A DNA stretch of 64,000 nt from Sweltsa coloradensis. Its lineage: Eukaryota > Arthropoda > Insecta > Plecoptera > Chloroperlidae. Location: assembly GCA_024449915.1 (NCBI GenBank), contig JAMZAV010000630.1, forward strand, positions 186,001 through 250,000. The letters run 5' to 3'. Of the stretch, positions 55,201-64,000 are shown one piece after another. Every line of letters begins with the position of its first letter. The first letter of the stretch is position 1. The notes beneath the pieces are model-generated. The model had not been told where the DNA came from. It saw only the letters and a program-made list of their open reading frames with translations, and did no database searches. The position numbers and the translations under genes are program-made.

Positions 55201-55213
55201 AGTCAGTCAGTAG
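49196..55213 (+). CDS. GORAB: GORAB, RAB6-interacting golgin
   Basis: Golgi-associated coiled-coil protein (SCYL1BP1) that binds RAB6 and SCYL1 and supports COPI retrieval; mutated in gerodermia osteodysplastica (family knowledge). Exon 1 49196-49247 (MSGKFDGFTEEDIRKLT) joins exon 2 54201-55213 (GTKDPQKTVAVGGLRVAKLQ), giving 354 residues, near human (about 370). Conserved blocks: F-x-E-E-x-I-R-K-L-x-x-TKDP, and RQKLMEEQNRRRKEVLSKAL. ELQKLDVLLSNDVSILRNQI and LTEHLCTIIEQNEMRKARKL follow, the latter almost identical to human LTEHLCTIIQQNELRKAKKL. Residues about 125-265 form the coiled coil; the ends are Ser/Thr-rich and acidic. An alternative donor two codons downstream (GAG|GTATTT) is possible. 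The single intron (4.95 kb) holds a Helitron-like fragment, a hAT element and the SINE inverted array. Confidence 0.95.
50135..50491 (-). mobile_element. Helitron-like family, 3' part of a copy
   Basis: On the minus strand it ends GCGGGACTTAAGCGTTTTCC then TAA or TAG, and matches element A across 8255-8459 and 9818-9969 without the nested insertion. It thus supplies the empty site for element B. The 5' third is missing; a hAT element abuts it at 50500. Confidence 0.65.
50500..51043. mobile_element. Non-autonomous hAT-like element, GGTCAATTGACC type
   Basis: A perfect 8-bp duplication TAAAAAGG (50492-50499, 51044-51051). Ends TAGGGTTGCACAATG and (minus) TAGGGATGGGATTTGACC. Both subterminal zones are tandem GGTCAATTGACC or close variants, about seven on the left and four on the right. 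The middle is AT-rich with a (GAT)n-like patch. 544 bp, no frame. It lies in the GORAB intron. Confidence 0.88.
52057..52128 (-). repeat. tRNA-like SINE head, array unit 1
   Basis: 72 bp. D-arm GTCTAGTGGTTAAGAC (A box), anticodon stem TCCAC/GTGGG with loop CTGGAAT (GGA in anticodon position), B box GGTTCGATTCC. The T stem pairs incompletely, so it is a tRNA-derived head rather than a functional tRNA. Confidence 0.75.
52356..52427 (-). repeat. tRNA-like SINE head, array unit 2
   Basis: As unit 1 but with changes within the head: ATCGGGAATCG in place of ACCGGGAATCG and AGATCATCAGG in place of AGACCATCAGG on the plus strand. One of these alters the A-box region. Confidence 0.7.
52655..52726 (-). 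repeat. tRNA-like SINE head, array unit 3
   Basis: Identical to unit 1 across the head. Confidence 0.75.
53002..53073 (+). repeat. tRNA-like SINE head, array unit 4 (inverted)
   Basis: Same head on the plus strand, first unit after the direction switch at about 52950. Its upstream part is shortened. Confidence 0.75.
53301..53372 (+). repeat. tRNA-like SINE head, array unit 5 (inverted)
   Basis: Same head, 299 bp after unit 4. Shares the ATTTGTTGCAGTACTG variant with unit 3 on the other arm (ACAAATATC). Confidence 0.75.
53599..53670 (+). repeat. tRNA-like SINE head, array unit 6 (inverted)
   Basis: Same head, 298 bp after unit 5. Carries ATTCGTTGCAG like units 1 and 2 on the opposite arm. 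Confidence 0.75.
54201..55213 (+). CDS. GORAB: GORAB exon 2
   Basis: Acceptor TTTTCAG, then GTKDPQKTVAVGG to a TAG stop after QLGVSQ. Contains the entire coiled coil; open for 1,013 nt. Confidence 0.95.
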
Positions 55214-55796
55214 GCTTATTGAAAGGTAGGACCTACTGTATTTTTGAACGAATCTTGGTCATCGATTCAGTTCATTGTAATAATGTTGCTCGGAAGTAGG
55301 GTAACTTACAACCAGAACTTTTCCGCCTACCTAGTAGGAACCTACTTTACAGGTTTAAAAGTTTATTTGAAGAACAGAATAGAGAGCATATATGATGAGA
55401 TGTTCCAAGTCTTAAATACAAAATGGATGTCCTTCCAGCTGGCATGAACTGTGGTGAAAGGGAGGCCTATCCGTCTCTACTGGAAAATGTGAAAGAAAGT
55501 GGTTGATGGCCTAGTAAGCCACAAATGCAGAAGAGTTTATCTCAAACTCAAATTAATTAAGTTTTTGTGCTTAGCCTATCGGTACATGAATTTTCATCCT
55601 ATGCTGGCTTTCCATCTTTGTTATCTGTCAACCCTCCAATCAATGCCAAGTCCTGCCTTGCTTTATTTCTGCATTTTTTTCATAAGCCTTCTCCCTAAAC
55701 TCTGCAGGAACTTGACAGACCCCGGCTATTCCTCGATACTACTGACCCCTACTTATTTTTCCTGGCCCCTAACTTTTCCACCCCTGGTCCACCCCT

Positions 55797-55988
55797 GGTC
55801 CATACCACTGATTGCTATTTTTCCTATTAGAAAATATCGATCTTTGGTTGGTTATTGCTCACTCGTCGATTGCGTCTGGGCCTATACAGGGTTGGCTTGG
55901 TCTCTTTGGTTTACTGTCCCCCACTGAAAATCAGTTGTGTGACTGAGTGGGTAGACTCTAAATATGGATTTATTTTTTATTATTATAA
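55797..55988 (+). repeat. tRNA-SINE family 1, 3' half
   Basis: From GTCCATACCACTGATTGCTA through GATCTTTGGTTGGTTATTGC and GGGTTGGCTTGGTC to CTCTAAATATGGATTTATTT. The head is missing. Confidence 0.8.
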
Positions 55989-55989
55989 T

Positions 55990-58900
55990 CTATAGTCCTA
56001 GTGACATTTTATTTGTGCCAAAAAAAGTTCAAAACTTCCATAAAAAATAACAATTTGTATAAAAGACTGGGCGTACTATTAAGTCTAAATTTGTCCTCCT
56101 TTGTAAATCAGTTTTTATAACTGAATAGGATAGACGTTAAATAAATAAAATAATCAAGGTTGGTAAAGTAGCGTCGTCAAAAATGCATTACGTTTTTACA
56201 CCTCCACCATTTGTACAAATCGGGCCGGCACCTCCACCAACATCATCATTTTTTCAATACTCGATTTCGAGTATCAAATACTCGTCTTGACCAACTTGAA
56301 ATTTCAAGTACTCTCACACACCTATAATATTGTGTCAAGTCAACAGTTGTGAGATTATTGCCAAACAAAATTTTTGATATCCAATCAATCATTGATTTTA
56401 GGAAATCAACTATACAGTATTTAACGCTATTTGTATGGGAAATTCTAGGCAGCCCGCCAGCCCGAGAGTGTTTTGGGCAGCCGTTAATTTCGAGCCCTGT
56501 TTGTTGCATAAAATTTGCTTTCCAAATGGTGATTTTGTTTCATAAAATAATTATTTTTTTATGATAGGCTACTTGTAGGTGATATATTTATCAAGGATGC
56601 TTTTTATTGAATAATATTTGTGGAAGTTAAATACCTATTAATTTGACACCAGATAACTCTTTTATTTCACTATCAATTATAATGAGGGTAGTTATGGAAG
56701 AAGTTAGGCCCTAATGCATTCATTGCAGGTCTTAATTGAATGGCTTGCTGAACAGGCAAACCAAACACAGAGATAAACTAACGAAGCCTATACTGTATCT
56801 GAATCCATGTCACTAGACCTATTGTTCAAAGTTGAAACTGACAACAGATTTTGCGGATTGTGTGTTGTCTACTTTTCTCTGATAGTCAGAGGAGCCATGT
56901 TGGGCTGATCATGGTATGTTTCCGCTTAGACCATGCAATTTGTTGTTGCTGTTTAATATATTGTGGGGTGAAGCATATTTACTTTTATGTTATTAGTCGG
57001 TCATACTCTCTTGTACCATTTAATTCTTATTTCTAACATTTTATCTCTGCAACAGCATTTAATTAGGCTTACTTAAAAATTTAAATGCTGTTTTTAATGC
57101 CGGTAGTGTTTAAATCCATGTTAAGTACAGTACTGTAGCAAATTATTATTGTTGATCTGTTATCTGTAGATCACTGGAACGTAGAACTAAACGATTTTTT
57201 TACAAATTTAACTTCTTTCAGAGTAGGAGATACAGTAATGATCAACGAAAAATAAATATCTCCTAACAAAGAGGATACCTACCTAGACCTATCTGATCAT
57301 GTAATACATAAGTTATCTGCATTACTTGCTGTAGGTGGAAATCATTGAGCAAGTAGAGTCCGTCCTGCAGTCCAACAATGCTTGGACTATCTGTGCTTTG
57401 GCCGTTGACTAAATTGTGACAATAAATATTGAAAGTTTCTGGGGTATAACAGGATAAGAACACTATGTAAAACATATTTTTAAATGCTTAACTACAACGT
57501 TTGAATGACGGTGCAATGTGCCATCGAGATTGGCTCGGTTCACTTGAAATCAAGTATATTACTGAATACCAGTTAACACTTAATATGTACAGAGTGGGTA
57601 GACTCTAGATACAAATTTATTTATTTTAAATAGTTTTTGCACTTTCAAATGATTATTCATGGCCATAATGTATCAGCAATCAGCATATTCAATTTTTTGT
57701 TACTTTTTATTTTGGTCTGTAATAAAAATTTAACTTTGGTTTGTAGTGTAGGCCTAGGGAGAATTCTTGCAAGTTTTTGCTTAAGTAGGTATGAACAACA
57801 AACAACAGTGAAATTGGTAGGGACCTACCTTTCCCAAAAATTGTCTTTTTAACCATAATTTGCCATTGGTGCCAAATTAGATACCTAATCAAAGTTAATC
57901 AAGCAGATAATTTTGATTCACTTATATTTACCTTACACTGTATTTTTAGCTTTGAATATGCGAGTTTTAGCTCGTATACTGGTACAAATATTCAAATATA
58001 ATCCCAGTTCTGGTTAATCATAAAATGGTAGGACGAAAGATTTTTAAGCTATACACAATTAAAAAATAATTGTACTTGAGCTTAGTAAAAAAAATGTATG
58101 TTAAGCTTTATTTAAAAAATCAGCTACAATATTATAATTGAAATTGTAGACTATGTGCAGGAGTAAGTAAGATATGAGAGTGTGCATCAACCAAAAATTA
58201 TGAATGGAAAACAATTTCCAGAAATTTCAAAACTCAATCCAATTAGTTTACCAAGCGAACGTATTTTTAATTTTGGCCACTCTTTGGATTGTTTCCATGT
58301 TATGTAATCTACAGTATTAAAATTTACAACCTTACTTAAATTCACACGTTTGTCCATCCCTAGTGAAGATACATTCTCCATAGTCCCTCTCTACAATGTA
58401 AGTAGTGTTGAAGTAAATCTCTGTATGGGTAAAATTTCAGTCAATTTATTAGCACAGCCTCACCTCGGTGCCACCCTCTACTTTTAGCACTTCAAAGTAC
58501 AAAATAAGTTTATAGTGTGTGGTTGCACACACTACATGCTAATTTATGTGTTTTGCAAAGCATGGGCATTCTATCACTGCGCTGATCTGCGTGTATGTGA
58601 TTCACTTTCTTGTGATAAACATACTAGCCGACTAGCGTATTTTTCAACTGCGGTAGATGAGCGGTCACTAGCGTGGGATGGTGCTACACACTGTATTCAT
58701 CAAGCATTAGATAAATACTGCACAATAACTTGCCCCCATTTTACAGGTGTATGCATGTATACATAATTGTATTGTGTATTGACTGTCTATAATCAATATT
58801 GTTGTACATTTGTGATCATACCGCTCAAACTTTAACAAGGTACCTTATAATAATAAGTATTTCGTAAAGCTTTGTGAACTGCGTTGAATATGGCTATCAA

Positions 58901-59828
58901 CTCTGTTTCTTTTAATGATGTGTTTCACATCTCCAATAAGCAACTTAACAATCACTGGGCATGTAACATTGACTATTCATACTCAGATTATAATAGAGAT
59001 TTTATATTGTATTTTTGTTTTGAAATGTAGTTAGGCCGGGCATTTATGGTAATGTAGAAGTAGTTGGTTGTCGGTTCTTTCAATTGCTCTAGGCATTTAT
59101 ACGAGATGTTTACGGTTTGTTATTGGTCCAGAAGAAGTCGCACACATTTACATCGGCTATCTACATAATATAGTTGGCAGCTCATTATAAAAAGCCAAGT
59201 AATATTTTTTAACATTGAGTAGAGAACCTTTGTGTTCAAAATCAAACTTTAAATATCTGTGTAATAAGAAACATGTTTTTTCTCTATTTACTCATAACTT
59301 AATCTCGCCTTTTGATATTAAGATTTTGAAATACAAAACGAAATACCTACACCACTTGTAATTGATGTTACGGGATGCTTAAATGCATGGTGCTATAATG
59401 AAGCATAGAAATTTTATTGGTCTAATTGTTATGAATAAATATTAATTATACATTTTATAATAAAAAATTAATTGGAACAGTGCTATATTATTCATTATAT
59501 CCTAAGTAAAATTAAGTGGGTCTGGTCTTCTAGTTCCTACCAGATGATGTAAAATAATAAATTTTGGCTAAATCTATATAAATTTCATAAAACATCACTT
59601 TAAATAGTAGTTTGTTGAAGACTAAAACTGCTTAGTTTTACTTGTCAACCTCAAGTTCACCCACTAGCATTAAGAGCCTCTAGTTGTTTCTTGGAGGGAT
59701 TAGTGGAAAATAGTACTAAACGGAAAATTTGCTAAGAGAGTGTTGTTTGGGTCTGTAAAACAAAACAACTGGAGCAAGTAGGGATTATGTACACTAATTA
59801 TACATACTGAATGGATTTGAAATTGGAT
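55990..59828. other. No gene seen downstream of GORAB
   Basis: 3.8 kb of AT-rich sequence. A 30-bp scrap of SINE family 1 (GTGGGTAGACTCTAGATACA) at about 57594 is the only assignable repeat. No exon-like block on either strand. Confidence 0.45.
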
Positions 59829-60530
59829 TATGGATGACGTACGACGTAGTGAGCGAACGAAGATCCATTTCACTACATGGAGAAAAATCTGAATGTTTTT
59901 TTTCCTGTATTATTGTGTGCTTTAGCACGATTCCGGCTAAACGTCTCATGCGATGAATTTATGGAAGCATTCCAATCACTGACACGAAAAACATGCCATG
60001 TTTTTTGAGCGCATGAAATATTTCTCTGAATCGCAATTTAACGATTTTTCGATTTTAAAAGTACTTTTTCAAAACCTTTATGTATAACTTAATATTCGTG
60101 TGAAATTCGAGCGCAATAAAAAATTATTTCTCATGAAAATCCAATTTTACGATGTTTTTCAATTTTTTAAAATATTTTGACTTAACACTACAGCTATCCG
60201 ATTGTAATGATTTTTCACGACTTAATTTCATGAATTAATATTCGTGTGAAATTTGAGCGCAATGAAAAATTATTTTCCATGAAAATCGCAATTTTACGTT
60301 TTTTTAATTTTTTAATTTTACATTTCTTTGACTTATAACACCTACATGCTTTATCCGATTGTAACGATTTTTATTCAGAGCCTTTATTTTATAAATTAAT
60401 ATATTGGTGTGAAATTTGAGCGCAATCGAAAAATAATTTCTCATGAAAATCGCAATTTTACGCTTTTTTCGTTTAAAAAAATACGCTCATCCAACAACGC
60501 GCCTGAAAAAGCGTTTGCGAAGCTTCCTAG
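59829..60530 (+). mobile_element. Helitron-like element D
   Basis: The eroded start (GGATGACGTACGACGTAGTG) is followed by ATCCATTTCACTACATGGAG, three about 150-bp internal repeats each with TTATTTCTCATGAAAATC, then CGCTCATCCAA, hairpin AACGCGCCTGAAAAAGCGTT, TGCGAAGCTTCCTAG and T60531. Confidence 0.7.
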
Positions 60531-60889
60531 TGTATCATAATATCACAATTTTATAAATATTTGAATTTGATACAAGAAACTACAAACATTTTTAAATGAT
60601 GTATTAGTTTCTTATGTATAGCCCTAATAACAAAAAAAATACCTGCCAATTGGTAAATTTTGCGTCTTTTGTGGATGAGCATTTCCTGCAAGTTGTTATC
60701 TGATGTAAAACTTTGCATGGTTTTCAAAGGATATAATTTTTCTTCTTTTATTGTGTAAAGTTCCTTCTTAAAATCTGGGGAAATGCAAAATAATTTGTTT
60801 TGAATTTTTTACAAAATCCCAAACTTTAATTTGTAAAACTCGAGACCTAAAAATACTTCCTTCAAGCAGAACTAGCCAGAGTTGAGAAG

Positions 60890-61000
60890 TAACTTTTTTA
60901 AAGTAACGCATTACTTTCTTGGTAGCTTTTAAGGTAAAACGTAACTTTTGTCACAGCAGTAACTTTTAACATTGAAAAAGTTACTTTTTATGAGGAATTT
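60890..61000. repeat. AAGTAAC/GTTACTTT inverted motifs
   Basis: AGTAACTTTTTTAAAGTAAC, GCATTACTTTC and AAAAAGTTACTTTTT recur over about 110 bp. Probably one end of a hAT-like element; the other end was not found. Confidence 0.4.
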
Positions 61001-61235
61001 TCAATTCAAAATTATTGTAAAAGTTACTTGTGAAACAGGCTATAGTATGTTTTTAAATATACCAACTGCAACCCACTCTTGCAGGCTGTTTCTGGACAAT
61101 ACTGCTGTAAACTACCCCTCCCTCCCGCGCCCTAGTTTCTTGCAGCGGCGCGACTTTTTAGTAATAAATTTTTAAATGATTTTTTTTTAAATAATAATTA
61201 TTAAACGAAAACGATCTTGGAAGCAGTGGCATTTT

Positions 61236-61262
61236 TGTGTGTGTGGGGGGGGGGGGGGGGGG
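61236..61262. repeat. (GT)n followed by G18 run
   Basis: GTGTGTGT, then about 18 consecutive G. The true length may differ because such runs are error-prone in sequencing. Confidence 0.7.
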
Positions 61263-61400
61263 CAGATTTTAAAAGGTTGGGCCTACAGGGTCAGGGTCTA
61301 TTTGAAAGTCCCAGCCATTAAAGCTCCTTTTGGGAATTTGCATCTTTCGAAGAAAAACACGTTAAAAAATCGAAAATGGCATAATAGGTGATGGTAATAA

Positions 61401-62020
61401 CTAGGAAGCTTCGCAAACGTTTTTTCAGGCGCGTTATTGGATGAGCGTAATTGTTTAAAAACGAATAAAAGCGTAAAATTGCGATTTTCACGAGAAATAA
61501 TTATTCGATTACGCTAAAATTTCACGCGAATACATTAATTCATAAAATTTAGGGTTCTGTTAAAAAATTATTACAATCTGATAAAGCATGTAGATGTTAT
61601 AAGTCGACGAAATTTTAAAAATAAAATAAATAAATCGTAAAATTGCCATTACCATGAGAAATAATTTTTTTATTGCGCTCCAATTTCACACGAATATATT
61701 AATTCGTAAAATTAAGGTTCTGTAAAAAAATCATTACATTCGGATATATCATGTAGGTGTTCATAAGTTGATTTTTTTTTAATCGAAAAAAAAATAAAAA
61801 AAATTGCGATTTTCATAAGAAATAATTTTTCGATTGCGCTCAAAAACGTGGCAGTTCTAAGTTCAGAGATTTCGAAGGTCTCCAGAAAATTTCATCGTAA
61901 TTGGAGTATCAGTTTAGCCGGAATCGTGCTAACAGACAGACAAAAATACAGAAAGAAAAAAAAACATTCCGGATTTTTTTCTCCGTGTAGTGAAATGGAA
62001 TCTTCGCTACGCTCATCTAA
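61401..62020 (-). mobile_element. Helitron-like element E
   Basis: On the minus strand: TTAGATGAGCGTAGCGAAG start (62020), internal repeats, then AATAACGCGCCTGAAAAAAC, CGTTTGCGAAGCTTCCTAG ending at 61401, next base T. The rejoined flanks GGTAATAA|TTAGCTACAC are present intact at 62059-62076. Confidence 0.75.
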
Positions 62021-62106
62021 TTAGCTACACAATCAAAATTAAAAAATTGGGAATGCTCGGTAATAATTAGCTACACAATCAAAATTAAAAAATTGGGAAT
62101 GTTCCT
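62018..62106. repeat. 46-bp tandem duplication beside element E
   Basis: TTAGCTACACAATCAAAATT plus the following AAAAAATTGGGAATG occurs at 62021 and again at 62067. The second copy keeps the uninterrupted target of element E. Confidence 0.8.
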
Positions 62107-63560
62107 GAAGTGACCTTTTTTGCCAAGTAACGTACGTATAACTTATTAAAAGTTAAACTTACGCAAGACGACTTAACCAATTACTTGATTATTATATTAA
62201 ATCACATTCTTCAGTCTTCAAAACATTTTCAGGGATTAAATCAAATGTTATGTTTCTTCAAATTAATATCAATTGGCTGCAACTGCAATCAAAAAAGTTG
62301 TTAGTTGTTGTTACTGTCTTAATGCAAAGATTTTCTGTGGAATTATTTGAATCGAATGCCAACTTGACAACAGCTGTAAACACTAATATATGTTGATTTA
62401 AACCAATACAAATCTTGGATTAATGAGAAGAAAGAAGTAGGATCAAAAACTTAAAATAGATCAAAAGGGACATATTTTATAAAAATCACACGCTCTGGTC
62501 TTTCATGCATTTGCAACCTCTTGCTCGAAGATATTAACATAATATCTTGTTGTTTTTTATTGGAAATCTAAAATATTTGTGGAACAAAGGCTACATAAGT
62601 GTGCCGTATGTTCTTTTTGGATATAAATAGCTTGCTCGTTTTCGACAGCAGCTGCATACCCATGCTGCCGCCATGGCCGTAGTCTGGAGCAGTGCTGACC
62701 TCCCAATGGTAAACAATAATAATTGACGCTCCGAGCACGTATCGTTTGCCATCTGCTCTTCCAAACCTAAAGCCTGCTGTTTTCTTACGTCATATTGCTT
62801 TACTTGTCCGCCTCTACCCTTGACGACTAGGTGCTGGAATCTTACAGGCTACTGTATGGTACGTCTCTGGTCGAAACCCGGTGCTGGAATATTTGTTCGT
62901 GTTACGTTTATACGTTATTCGCAAAACCTTCATTTTTTTAAAGACAAATATCAGCACTCAGCTGGTACTTTTTATTTATAGTAATTCATGTGAACGAAAC
63001 ACAATTTTTATTTTTTACATCTCATAATTGGGATGTGGTCTATTTGAATTAAAATATATATAATTTAAATATTTGTATTAGTAGTAGAGTCACTTTCACT
63101 TTTGTTCAGTGATAAAGAGTGGTGTGAAGTAGTTATTTACGTTATTGCTCATATTCACAACAATTAATACAATCACCATGTTCAAGATGGTTGGGGCTTG
63201 TATAATATCGAAATGGTTTTCCAAACATAACAACTTTGTCAACTCTATTCACGCTAGCACAGCGTGGATCTAGCACACGGAGGGACCCTGTAATCTAGCA
63301 CAGATAAATTTTGCTTGCGTTGGTAAAATGTATTTCTCTTTCATACACAAAGGCGACATTCCATTTACCGCGCATTCATTATTCTACCTCCACCACTACC
63401 AAGCATCTGCATTCTTTCGTTGGAGCAAGTATAACCTAAGTGCATATCCTAAGTATTTTAAATTGATTAGAAGATTCGTATGAGCTAATAATATGTGTAT
63501 TGCGATGGTCCGTTCGTATTTTAAGGAATCGCTTGTATAAGGTTAGTAGTTTGTATTTCA
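62107..63560. other. No gene seen
   Basis: AT-rich sequence with a slightly CpG-richer patch near 62640-62880. No exon, RNA or repeat could be supported. Confidence 0.4.
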
Positions 63561-63564
63561 CAAG

Positions 63565-63690
63565 TTTTGATTGATTGCGTCGGGGCCTATACAGAGTTGG
63601 CTTCGTCGCTTTGGTTAACTGTCCCCCACTAAAAATCAGTTATGTGACTGGGTGGGTAGACTCTAAATAAGGATTTATTTATTTATAGGC
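63565..63690 (+). repeat. tRNA-SINE family 1, 3' fragment
   Basis: GATTGCGTCGGGGCCTATAC, GTTGGCTTCGTCGCTTTGG, CCCCCACTAAAAATCAGTTA and CTCTAAATAAGGATTTATTT. Confidence 0.8.
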
Positions 63691-63845
63691 CATAATCATC
63701 AGCATTGTCTGGACTTAGGTGATACCAATTAAGGGTTTATCATATTAAAGTGGTGACAGTGAAGTTATGGAATGCAAAATAATAGCATTCCAACTAGATA
63801 TATTATTGTCTGTTAGTAAAATAGTAAATGACTGATTTATTTATA

Positions 63846-64000
63846 CTAGGAAGCTTCGCAAACGCTTTTTCAGGCGCATTGTTGGATGAGCGTGTTTTTT
63901 TAAACGAAAAAAGCGTAAAATTGCGATTTTCATGCGAAATTATTTTTCGATTACGCTCAAATTTCACACAAATATATATATTCATAAAATTAAGGTTCTG
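63846..64000 (-). mobile_element. Helitron-like element F, cut by the window end
   Basis: On the minus strand its 3' end is ATGCGCCTGAAAAAGCGTTT, GCGAAGCTTCCTAG, then T. The ATTGCGATTTTCATG internal repeat follows and continues past 64000. Confidence 0.7.

Noticed and set aside
58515..58766. 83-codon plus-strand frame
   Set aside because: Cysteine- and histidine-rich by eye but without regular zinc-finger spacing, flanking splice sites or neighbours.

Overview
This is nuclear genomic DNA from an animal. Genes are split into exons with GT..AG introns, intergenic DNA and introns are packed with decayed transposons, and overall base composition is AT-rich. Four single-copy metazoan genes are recognisable. 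The abundance of the palindrome AGGCCT/TAGGCCTA and the mix of hAT, Helitron-like, TTAA-type and LINE elements suggest a marine invertebrate, perhaps an echinoderm or another deuterostome. The species guess is weak; the animal origin is firm.

Genes. (1) GPSM2/LGN/Pins lies on the minus strand, 15954 to 4453: six confident coding exons plus one candidate first exon, with N-terminal TPR repeats, a linker and four C-terminal GoLoco motifs. (2) COQ4 lies on the plus strand, 36177 to 41127, in three exons with the HDxxH(x11)E motif. (3) CCNB1IP1/HEI10 lies on the minus strand, 48780 to 41521, in four exons: a RING finger followed by a coiled coil. (4) GORAB lies on the plus strand, 49196 to 55213, in two exons. 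COQ4 and CCNB1IP1 converge tail to tail, with back-to-back poly(A) signals in one 12-bp palindrome. CCNB1IP1 and GORAB diverge head to head, with 415 bp between start codons. The four genes act in different processes (spindle orientation, ubiquinone synthesis, meiotic crossover control, Golgi trafficking), so their clustering is not a pathway operon.

Mobile DNA. Several elements can be delimited to the base by target-site duplications (TSDs). hAT-like elements with 8-bp TSDs lie at 949-1422 (6/8), 3739-4157, 5674-6793, 23344-24042, 32740-33243, 42941-44288 and 50500-51043. A TA-flanked element (20820-22061) sits inside a LINE. TTAA-flanked elements lie at 10509-11646 and 30119-30741, and a TAG-flanked element at 29186-29519. 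Parts of at least five LINE copies are present, as are autonomous hAT transposase remnants (17393-18435 plus; 23203-24150 minus). A tRNA-derived SINE family occurs at eight loci. A second tRNA-headed family forms an inverted array at 52010-53706.

The most interesting system is a family of about 560-760 bp non-autonomous elements at 8053-9969 (three nested copies), 23671, 50135, 59829-60530, 61401-62020 and 63846 to the window end. They begin TTGGATGAGC, end in a hairpin plus CTAG, insert between A and T without duplicating the target, and carry internal repeats. Three empty sites can be read within the window. Together these features point to rolling-circle (Helitron-type) elements with asymmetric terminal inverted repeats.

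The remaining stretches (1-940, 2422-3738, 24840-26320, 27290-28090, 33252-34070, 47106-48540, 55990-59828, 62110-63560) show no gene I can support.
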